NCBI GenBank assembly: GCA_003660965.1
Contig: QMVF01000058.1
Coordinates: 1 to 5,561, forward strand
Source of the DNA: Microcaldota archaeon
GTDB taxonomy: Archaea > Micrarchaeota > Micrarchaeia > Burarchaeales > Burarchaeaceae
Direction: 5' to 3'
DNA length: 5,561 nt
Shown: piece after piece, positions 1-4,065 of the stretch
Layout: every line of letters begins with the position of its first letter
How positions within the stretch are numbered: the stretch's first letter is position 1
Notes under the pieces: model-generated
Seen by the model: the letters and a program-made list of their open reading frames with translations, nothing else
Databases searched by the model: none
What the model was told of the DNA's origin: nothing
Translations under genes and position numbers: made by a program

Positions 1-1352
1 CCGTAGCAGACACCAGCGATGCCTTTGACAGCATTCCTGCATCCATGGAAGAGTATGAGGGAAAGTTGCGGGCACATCTGGGAAAGCCGCTTTCACGGGT
101 TCCGGACCCTACGGGAAGTGCTGAATCAATAGGTGAGTATTTCCTGAAGGATGCAGAAGATGCTATGAAAAAATTTGAAGTTAAACCAAAGATTCTGGAA
201 GCTCATGAATTGTACAAAAAGGGGAAATATGACAAGTATGCTCTGCTGTTCTTTGAAAGACTAGAGGATGTGAGGCGGGCAGTCTATGAAAGTTCTCTGG
301 GAAGGGAGCTTCCGAAGTGGTGGAGTCCCATAATGCCCATATGCAAGAAATGCGGAAGAATAGCAACCACAAGAGTTACGAGTTTCAGTTTTGAGAATGG
401 AGGAGAATACAAGTATGCATGTGACAGAGAGGTGAAGTATACGAAAGGGTGCGGAGCAACGGGGGTTGCGGGCATAAAAGATCACGAGTACAAGATAGTC
501 TGGAGGCTTGATTGGCCGGCAAGGCAGGATTTTCTGAATGCGAGCATAGAGGGAGGAGGGGTGGATCATTTTACTCGCGGAGGTTCATGGGATACGGCAG
601 TTGCAATTCATAAAAGAATATTCAAAAAAGAGCCGCCGGTGGGCTACAGGTTTGGTTTTGTATTGTTGAAGGGAAAGAAGTATTCGAAATCCAAAGGAGA
701 AGGAATGGGAATCGTGGAGTTGACCGAACTTATACCTCCAGAAGTGCTCAAGTATGCGCTTCTGCGGCCGGATATTCAGGAGAATAAGAATATAGAAACC
801 AGTGGGGAAGCGATGCTTAGGCTTTGTGAAGATTACCTGAGGGCATCGGAAATTACGGTGGAGCCTGAAGTGTCTAGGGCAGACAGGAAAAGGGCAGTTG
901 CGTTTGAACTTTCCACTAAAAAAAGGAAATTCAAGACGTTTTCAGACATCCTTTTGCTGTATCAACTCTACAGGGATTGGAAAATTGTTGGAAAATTGAC
1001 TGATAGGAAGAGCGCAGAGTATTTGAGGCCATATATAGAGGGCTGGGTCAGGAAGCAGTTTCTGCCTGAGGAATATTCATTCACCTATAAGCCAAAGGAG
1101 ATTAGGGGGGATGTGGATTTGGTTCTCGAATTTGCCAGCAGGCTTGATAAGAAGCAGACTGCGGTGGATATTCATAATTTGGTTTTTGAAGTTGCGAGGG
1201 GGAAGGGAAAGAACCCTGCGGACCTTTTCAGACATCTTTATGGCACACTCATAAACCAGGAAAGGGGGCCGAAGCTAGGTAAATTGGTGAAAGCTGTGGG
1301 GGTTGAAAAGGTTAAAAAAGATATATTGGAACTTCATAAAAAGGAGAGATGA
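1..1352 (+). CDS. lysS: Lysyl-tRNA synthetase, class I (5'-truncated by window edge)
   Basis: Charges tRNA-Lys with lysine in the cytosol, using the class I (Rossmann) LysRS typical of archaea. The frame is open from base 3 with no start in view. The residues before the ATG at 45 (VADTSDAFDSIPASM) match the family's conserved stretch ahead of 'LGKPLSRVPDP', so that ATG is internal. About 449 residues are visible against roughly 500-530 for the family; the N-terminus with the HIGH motif lies outside. Seen here: CKKC (codons at 342 and 351) and two more cysteines (codons at 420 and 450), a probable zinc site; 'VWRLDWPARQDF'; 'GGGVDHFTRGGSWDT'; and the KMSKS-loop equivalent KYSKSKG at 678-698, with Tyr in place of the usual Met. 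The C-terminal part would be the helical anticodon-binding domain. The stop overlaps the next gene by ATGA, indicating an operon. Confidence 0.96.
   Translation, partial: VADTSDAFDSIPASMEEYEGKLRAHLGKPLSRVPDPTGSAESIGEYFLKDAEDAMKKFEVKPKILEAHELYKKGKYDKYALLFFERLEDVRRAVYESSLGRELPKWWSPIMPICKKCGRIATTRVTSFSFENGGEYKYACDREVKYTKGCGATGVAGIKDHEYKIVWRLDWPARQDFLNASIEGGGVDHFTRGGSWDTAVAIHKRIFKKEPPVGYRFGFVLLKGKKYSKSKGEGMGIVELTELIPPEVLKYALLRPDIQENKNIETSGEAMLRLCEDYLRASEITVEPEVSRADRKRAVAFELSTKKRKFKTFSDILLLYQLYRDWKIVGKLTDRKSAEYLRPYIEGWVRKQFLPEEYSFTYKPKEIRGDVDLVLEFASRLDKKQTAVDIHNLVFEVARGKGKNPADLFRHLYGTLINQERGPKLGKLVKAVGVEKVKKDILELHKKER
1341..1347 (+). promoter_or_regulatory. Shine-Dalgarno-like site for the prenyl synthase gene
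   Basis: AAGGAGA lies in the last codons of lysS. It sits almost on the ATG at 1349 but at a more usual distance from the second, adjacent ATG at 1352, which favours 1352 as the true initiation codon. This internal operon gene appears to use a ribosome binding site, unlike the apparently leaderless genes elsewhere in the window. Confidence 0.5.
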
Positions 1353-2359
1353 TGGCTGCTTACGGAACAGGAATGTATGAATATCTGGCAAAGATGGCAC
1401 CGATTGTAGAGAAGGAAATAGAGAAGACCATGCCGAAAAATAAGAAGCCTGCGGAAGTCTATGGCCTTTTATGGGAGATGCTGGAAAGAGGAGGAAAGAG
1501 ATTCAGGCCCGCGCTGTGCCTTCTCTGCTGTGAAGCAGTTGGAGGAAAGCCGAGAAAGGTGCTTCCTGCCGCTGCCGCCATAGAGCTTTTTCACACTTTG
1601 ACTCTGATTCATGATGATATTGAAGATAGCTCGTTGTTGAGGCGCGGGGAGCCATGCCTCCACATAAAATACGGGATACCGCTTGCCATAAATGCAGGGG
1701 ATGGTCTGTTTATGATGACTTGGAGTGCATTATTGGGATTGAAGATGCCTCCGAAAAAGATTTTGGAGATTCAGAAAATGCTGATGGAGGCATTCTCGCG
1801 GCTTATGGAAGGTCAGGGACTTGAACTGAGCTGGCATAGGAACGAGAATTGGAATATAAGTGAAAGAAAATATACGCAGATGGTAAGCGGGAAGACCGGT
1901 GCACTCATAGGTGCCGCGTGCAAAGTGGGGGCATATGTGGGAGGCGGGAGCAGAAGGCAAATAAAAAGGCTTGACGATTTTGGAAATAACATAGGCGTAG
2001 CATTTCAGATTCAAGATGATATACTGAATCTTACGGGGGAAGAGGAGAAATACAAGAAAGAGATAGGGGGAGATATAACAGAGGGAAAGCGTACGCTCAT
2101 GGTAATACATGCACTAAAGAAGGGCAGGGCAGGGGAAAGGAAGAGGCTCAGGGAGATACTTGAAAAGCATGCCCACGGCAGAAAAGAGCTGGATACTGCG
2201 ATTTCCATAATGAGGCGCTGCGGCTCAATTGAAAGAGCGCAGAGATATGCAAAAAGGCTTGCTAAAAAGGCAAAGAAGGATTTGGGTGTTTTAAAGAAAA
2301 GTCAGGCGAAGGACAAGCTCGTTGAATTGGCTGATTTTCTGGTTGAGCGGGAAGTTTGA
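1349..2359 (+). CDS. Trans-isoprenyl diphosphate synthase (geranylgeranyl diphosphate synthase type)
   Basis: Condenses isopentenyl diphosphate with allylic diphosphates to build the C20 (or longer) chain for archaeal ether lipids. At 336 residues it has normal family length. Motifs in order: GGKRFRP (48-54), the first Asp-rich motif DDIED (89-93) followed by LLRRG, GQ (155-156), KTG (182-184), the second Asp-rich region FQIQDDILN (219-227), then GGDITEGKRTL, and a typical C-terminal 'LADFLVERE'. The second motif ends in Asn (DDxxN rather than DDxxD), a variant known in some GGPP synthases. The residue five before the first motif is Leu84, with Thr85 at minus four, so the aromatic chain-length stop known there in several type I enzymes is absent; Phe81 is the nearest aromatic. 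GGPP is the best guess, but a longer product is possible. The start is 1349 or 1352. It is the second gene of the lysS operon. Confidence 0.93.
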   Translation: MMAAYGTGMYEYLAKMAPIVEKEIEKTMPKNKKPAEVYGLLWEMLERGGKRFRPALCLLCCEAVGGKPRKVLPAAAAIELFHTLTLIHDDIEDSSLLRRGEPCLHIKYGIPLAINAGDGLFMMTWSALLGLKMPPKKILEIQKMLMEAFSRLMEGQGLELSWHRNENWNISERKYTQMVSGKTGALIGAACKVGAYVGGGSRRQIKRLDDFGNNIGVAFQIQDDILNLTGEEEKYKKEIGGDITEGKRTLMVIHALKKGRAGERKRLREILEKHAHGRKELDTAISIMRRCGSIERAQRYAKRLAKKAKKDLGVLKKSQAKDKLVELADFLVEREV

Positions 2360-3091
2360 TTATTTGAAAAGCGTCTGGTTTGGATATACTGCGATTCCCT
2401 GTTTTCCGAATTTCAAAGGGCATAGTTTGTTGTTTACGGAGGATCCGCGCATCTTTACGGCTTCCAGCGCATGCAGCCTGTAGTTTGATCTTCGCATGTT
2501 GTAGAGGTAGAGTACTGCATCAGAAAGGAATTCGATTTTGAAGGAGGAGGTCATGTTTCCGTGAACATCTGATGTGCTCTCGGCAGTAAGAAGAGAAGTT
2601 ACGCCCCAAGATCTCAATTTGTCCATTAAAAGTATAAGCGCTTTTCGTGCTTCATGGTTGGATTTGTGAGACATTATAAGAGAAGTTGCAGAGTCTAAAA
2701 CCAGCCGCTTTGCATTATGTTCCTCTATAAACCCACGTATCATGAGTTCGTGGTTATGGAAATTTTCTGTTTCATGCGGCTGCAAGGTTACGAAGTGCAG
2801 GAGTTTTTTGCGTTCTAAATCTTTGAGATCCCATCCATAGCAGGACATGTCCTCGAATAAGGAATGTTTTGATTGCTCTAGGGAGATAAAAATTCCTGGT
2901 TCTTTGTATTTTTTTGCTCCGTTGTAAAGAAACTGGACTCCCAGGGTGGTTTTGCCGCTTCCGGGATCGCCGCTTACCGCCACTATGCTTCCCTTCTTGA
3001 AGCCCCCTTCAACCAAAGAATCTAAGCCAGTTACTCCGGTGGGAACTCGATTGGGGGGTTTTGCAGCTCCTTTTTTTCTTTTGGATGCCAT
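2360..3091 (-). CDS. KaiC/RadA-superfamily ATPase, single domain
   Basis: A RecA-fold ATPase of the archaeal KaiC-like (GvpD/RAD55-related) family; cellular role unknown. The 243 residues make one KaiC domain after a short basic N-terminus (residues 2-11, Lys/Arg/Ala-rich). Visible: 'VPTGVTGLDSLVEGGFKKGS' (16-35), the family's entry signature; Walker A GDPGSGKTT (41-49); 'SLEQ' (70-73), where KaiC proteins normally have SLEE, so one of two acidic catalytic positions is Gln; Walker B 'RLVLDSAT' (129-136, Asp133); and 'VKMRGSSVN' (212-220), the conserved K-x-RG strand. There is no second KaiC domain and no membrane segment. The ATG at 3091 is supported by a TATA-like box 25 bases upstream, giving a leaderless mRNA. 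The gene is divergent from the winged-helix gene and ends directly against the prenyl synthase stop codon. Confidence 0.9.
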   Translation of the reverse strand: MASKRKKGAAKPPNRVPTGVTGLDSLVEGGFKKGSIVAVSGDPGSGKTTLGVQFLYNGAKKYKEPGIFISLEQSKHSLFEDMSCYGWDLKDLERKKLLHFVTLQPHETENFHNHELMIRGFIEEHNAKRLVLDSATSLIMSHKSNHEARKALILLMDKLRSWGVTSLLTAESTSDVHGNMTSSFKIEFLSDAVLYLYNMRRSNYRLHALEAVKMRGSSVNNKLCPLKFGKQGIAVYPNQTLFK

Positions 3092-3112
3092 GAAAGAAGA
3101 TGGCAGGGCATG

Positions 3113-3119
3113 TTTAAAT
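3113..3119 (-). promoter_or_regulatory. TATA-like box for the KaiC-like gene
   Basis: On the minus strand ATTTAAA is preceded by a purine-rich BRE-like GATAAAGG. Its centre (about 3116) is 25 bases from the A of the ATG at 3091, the usual TATA-to-start distance in archaea, so transcription should begin at or next to the start codon. No Shine-Dalgarno sequence is visible in between. Confidence 0.55.
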
Positions 3120-3121
3120 CC

Positions 3122-3133
3122 TTTATCATAAAT
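3122..3133 (+). promoter_or_regulatory. TATA-like box for the winged-helix gene
   Basis: TTTATCATAAAT on the plus strand is centred about 25 bases ahead of the TTG at 3151. This fits a leaderless transcript starting on that TTG. It lies a few bases from the opposing TATA box, so the two promoters probably compete or are co-regulated. The TTTAAA at 3113-3118 is a palindrome and could also serve the plus strand, with a start near 3141. Confidence 0.4.
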
Positions 3134-3150
3134 CAGATATCAGTGATGTT

Positions 3151-3612
3151 TTGGCGCTTCCGGAATCCAAACTCATTCGCGGAGAGATTGTATTAAGGGA
3201 CATGCAGCTTACCAGCGAGGTTAGAATGACCAGAAGATCTCTTGTCAGGTGGGTTGCCTTAGCAATGGGTTTGATATCCTCCAATGAGTCGCGCACTGCA
3301 GTAATAGACATATTGGATTCTCTTTTCTATTTTCAATTCAAAAGCAAGGACCCGAGCGTGCCCGAACTGCTTGCGAGAATAAAGAAGCGAGGAGGTAAAG
3401 TGGGTGAGAAGGCTTTGCGCTACCACCTGTGGCAGATGAAAAAGGACGGGTGGGTTGAGAGTTCGAAGGGAAGATATAGGTTCTTTGTTCCGCCTTTGGC
3501 AGACAAACATGATGTTTCGGCGAGTATAGAGGGAGTTATGAGAGGAAGAAGCGAGGTCGCTATTGCTAAGGTTAAGGAAGCCCTGAAATCGCTGAAGCAT
3601 ACTTACAAGTAA
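3151..3612 (+). CDS. Putative winged-helix DNA-binding protein
   Basis: A small soluble basic protein (up to 153 residues) of unknown function; no gene name recognised. Residues 46-115 look like a winged helix: helices around 'ESRTAVIDILDSLFYF' and 'SVPELLARIKKRG', a recognition-helix-like 'GEKALRYHLWQMKKDGWV', then a beta wing 'VESSKGRYRFFVPP'. The N-terminal 'LRDMQLTSEVRMTRRSLVRWVALAMGLIS' resembles an extension I associate with archaeal regulators, but that recall is weak. The C-terminus is a Lys-rich helix. Start choice: TTG at 3151 is the only ordinary start codon between the upstream in-frame stop (3115) and the ATG at 3202, and it has a TATA-like box at leaderless distance; the ATG at 3202 would give 136 residues. 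The gene is divergent from the KaiC-like ATPase, a possible regulator-target pair. Its stop codon runs into the terminator of tRNA-Phe. Confidence 0.75.
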   Translation: MALPESKLIRGEIVLRDMQLTSEVRMTRRSLVRWVALAMGLISSNESRTAVIDILDSLFYFQFKSKDPSVPELLARIKKRGGKVGEKALRYHLWQMKKDGWVESSKGRYRFFVPPLADKHDVSASIEGVMRGRSEVAIAKVKEALKSLKHTYK

Positions 3613-3616
3613 AAAA
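3611..3616 (-). terminator. Oligo-T terminator of tRNA-Phe
   Basis: Six T residues on the minus strand begin two bases after the tRNA-Phe discriminator base, the usual archaeal T-run termination signal. The run overlaps the TAA stop (3610-3612) of the converging winged-helix gene. Confidence 0.6.
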
Positions 3617-3631
3617 GTGCCGCAGGCCGGA

Positions 3632-3672
3632 TTTTCACGAAGGGGGTTTAGAAAGGGGCGAAGCCCTCTTCT
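3632..3672 (-). other. tRNA-Phe intron 2, T loop (position 59/60), 41 nt
   Basis: It interrupts the T loop between TTCAAA and T60. The bulge-helix-bulge is clear: outer helix = the T stem; bulge AAT on the 3' side; central 4-bp helix TTCA/TGAA; bulge AAA on the 5' side; inner pairing GAAG/CTTC with one unpaired G. Cutting after the second base of each bulge gives TTCAAA + T, exactly the standard 7-nt T loop. The intron interior can also form a hairpin with 8 of 9 pairs, GAAGAGGGC/GCCCCTTTC around loop TTC. Position 59/60 is a known noncanonical archaeal intron site. Confidence 0.87.
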
Positions 3673-3694
3673 TTTGAACCGGCGACACTTCGGT

Positions 3695-3739
3695 ATCAGA
3701 AACCTACGGTTTCCGATAGTTTCTCTCGGAAACGAGGTT
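3695..3739 (-). other. tRNA-Phe intron 1, anticodon loop (position 37/38), 45 nt
   Basis: At the canonical archaeal position, after G37. The outer helix is the anticodon stem TTCGG/CCGAA, the 3' bulge is ATA (cut AT|A, leaving A38), the central helix CTGA/TCTG has one T-T mismatch, and the 5' bulge AG leads into an inner helix AACCT/AGGTT of 5 bp. Inside sits an 8-bp hairpin GTTTCCGA/TCGGAAAC with a 9-nt loop. Removal gives the anticodon loop CTGAAGA. Confidence 0.87.
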
Positions 3740-3800
3740 CTTCAGCCGAATGCTCTCCCAGGCTGAGCTACTGCGGCAGCAGAGAAAATAGGCGGGTGGA

Positions 3801-3810
3801 AATTAATATA
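3801..3810 (-). promoter_or_regulatory. TATA-like box upstream of tRNA-Phe
   Basis: TATATTAATT on the minus strand is centred near 3806, about 29 bases before the tRNA 5' end at 3777. That predicts a transcription start a few bases ahead of the mature tRNA, to be trimmed by RNase P. It lies in the 60-base gap between the two tRNA genes. Confidence 0.55.
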
Positions 3811-3824
3811 GGTTTGCAATCTGG

Positions 3825-3837
3825 TAGAAGAAGAAAG
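3825..3837 (-). terminator. T-rich stretch after tRNA-Val
   Basis: CTTTCTTCTTCTA follows the discriminator base of tRNA-Val directly. The pyrimidine-rich run could act as an archaeal terminator, but it has no run of four or more T, so read-through into tRNA-Phe is possible. Confidence 0.3.
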
Positions 3838-3873
3838 TGGGCCTGGAGAGAATCGAACTCTCAATCTTCGCCG

Positions 3874-3923
3874 CTCTTAAATTTCTTTTCCGCGGGCGCT
3901 TTTCTTTCCAAGAAAAGAGCCCT
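3874..3923 (-). other. tRNA-Val intron B, anticodon loop (position 37/38), 50 nt
   Basis: Outer helix = the anticodon stem TCGCC/GGCGA; 3' bulge AGC; central 4-bp helix CTTA/TAAG; 5' bulge CAA. Cutting after the second bulge base joins CTTACA to C38. No inner helix follows next to the bulge, so this is the relaxed 'hBH' form. The interior forms a hairpin: GGGC/GCCC, one mismatch, then CTTTTCTT/AAGAAAAG (8 bp) around loop GGA. Confidence 0.85.
3882..3907 (-). repeat. Direct repeat copy 1 (in tRNA-Val intron B)
   Basis: This stretch is nearly identical to 3965-3989 in the other intron of the same tRNA. Its plus-strand core ccgcGggcgc differs from the other copy by one substitution, and the flanking pyrimidine runs differ by single-T length changes. 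It covers one arm of the intron hairpin and the strand after it. Confidence 0.7.
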
Positions 3924-3945
3924 TGTAAGGGCGACGTCCTGACCA

Positions 3946-4006
3946 GTGTCCGGCCGTTCTTGTTTTTCTTTCCGCTGGCGCTTTCTTTTTCTAAAAGAAA
4001 GGGCCA
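3946..4006 (-). other. tRNA-Val intron A, D loop (position 15/16), 61 nt
   Basis: The best bulge-helix-bulge uses the D-stem strand GTCT paired with GGAC inside the intron (3950-3953) as the central 4-bp helix. The bulges are AAT (5') and ACT (3'), and a 4-bp inner helix GGCC/GGCC follows; no outer helix is evident (relaxed 'HBh' form'). Cutting after the second base of each bulge joins GTCTAA to TGGTCAGGAC, a standard D arm. Because TGG occurs at both borders, the cut could shift by up to three bases without changing the product. The interior hairpin is CTTTCTTTT/AAAAGAAAG (9 bp) around loop AGA, extended by GGC/GCC past one mismatch. Confidence 0.8.
3965..3989 (-). repeat. Direct repeat copy 2 (in tRNA-Val intron A)
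   Basis: Partner of 3882-3907, in the same orientation. Its plus-strand core ccgcTggcgc is flanked by ttcttt runs on both sides. By eye the two copies differ by one substitution and two single-T gaps over about 25 bases. Confidence 0.7.
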
Positions 4007-4048
4007 TTAGACCACAGGCCCAGCCCATAACTAGTGAAAGAAAGAAAA

Positions 4049-4056
4049 GATAAAGC
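4049..4056 (-). promoter_or_regulatory. TATA-like box upstream of tRNA-Val
   Basis: GCTTTATC on the minus strand is centred about 31 bases before the tRNA-Val 5' end, inside the 44-base gap after the LonB-like gene. It could drive the tRNA independently. The match is weaker than the other boxes here, and co-transcription with the upstream ATPase gene is also possible. Confidence 0.35.
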
Positions 4057-4065
4057 TATGCGCTC

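Larger units (their letters stand above)
3618..3777 (-). tRNA. tRNA-Phe (anticodon GAA) with two introns
   Basis: The precursor is 160 nt; the predicted mature tRNA is 74 nt plus CCA added after transcription. Cloverleaf: acceptor GCCGCAG (3771-3777) with CTGCGGC (3619-3625), 7 of 7 pairs; D arm GCTC/GAGC with a 9-nt loop holding GGG; anticodon stem TTCGG (3746-3750) with CCGAA (3689-3693); loop CTGAAGA with GAA at 3741-3743; variable loop GTGTC; T stem GCCGG (3679-3683) with CCGGC (3626-3630); spliced T loop TTCAAAT; discriminator A at 3618. Intron 1 (3695-3739) is at position 37/38 and intron 2 (3632-3672) at 59/60. The next bases after the discriminator are CTTTTTT, so CCA is not encoded. 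It lies downstream of tRNA-Val on the same strand, with its own TATA-like box and T-run. Confidence 0.93.
3838..4021 (-). tRNA. tRNA-Val (anticodon UAC) with two introns
   Basis: The precursor is 184 nt; the predicted mature tRNA is 73 nt plus CCA added later. Acceptor GGGCCTG (4015-4021) with CAGGCCC (3839-3845), 7 of 7 pairs; D stem GTCT (4009-4012) with GGAC (3936-3939) and spliced D loop AATGGTCA; anticodon stem TCGCC (3930-3934) with GGCGA (3868-3872); spliced loop CTTACAC with TAC at 3925-3927; variable loop AGATT; T stem GAGAG/CTCTC around TTCGATT (3851-3857); discriminator A at 3838. Intron A (3946-4006) lies in the D loop at 15/16 and intron B (3874-3923) at 37/38. More than half of the gene is intron. 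It begins 44 bases after the stop of the LonB-like gene on the same strand. Confidence 0.92.

Noticed and set aside
45..47. ATG at 45 as the start of the lysyl-tRNA synthetase
   Set aside because: The frame is open to the window edge and the residues before this ATG match conserved class I LysRS sequence, so it is internal.
1730..2110. Open frame on the minus strand within the prenyl synthase gene, and similar antisense frames elsewhere
   Set aside because: They lie opposite well-supported genes and show no recognisable protein features.
2360..3091. Circadian clock KaiC
   Set aside because: There is only one KaiC domain and no KaiA or KaiB in view; single-domain KaiC-like ATPases are common in archaea without a clock.
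3146..3196. ATG at 3146 as start of the winged-helix gene or of a small peptide
   Set aside because: It is in a different frame and reaches a stop after 16 codons, with no ribosome binding site.
3936..3953. Alternative tRNA-Val D arm using the GGAC at 3950-3953 as the mature strand
   Set aside because: That D loop would lack the conserved A21 and would need another 12-nt intron before the anticodon stem; the chosen solution gives a standard D loop.
3932..3955. A separate tRNA with a GTC (Asp-like) anticodon around GGACACTGGTCAGGAC
   Set aside because: No anticodon stem can be formed around it and no second acceptor stem is present; it is intron plus D arm of tRNA-Val.
3882..3989. CRISPR-like repeats or an insertion sequence
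   Set aside because: There are only two imperfect copies, both inside tRNA introns, with no array, inverted ends or transposase.
3838..4021. Broken or pseudo tRNA genes
   Set aside because: All stems in both tRNAs pair fully once the introns are removed, and conserved loop bases are kept, so decay is unlikely.
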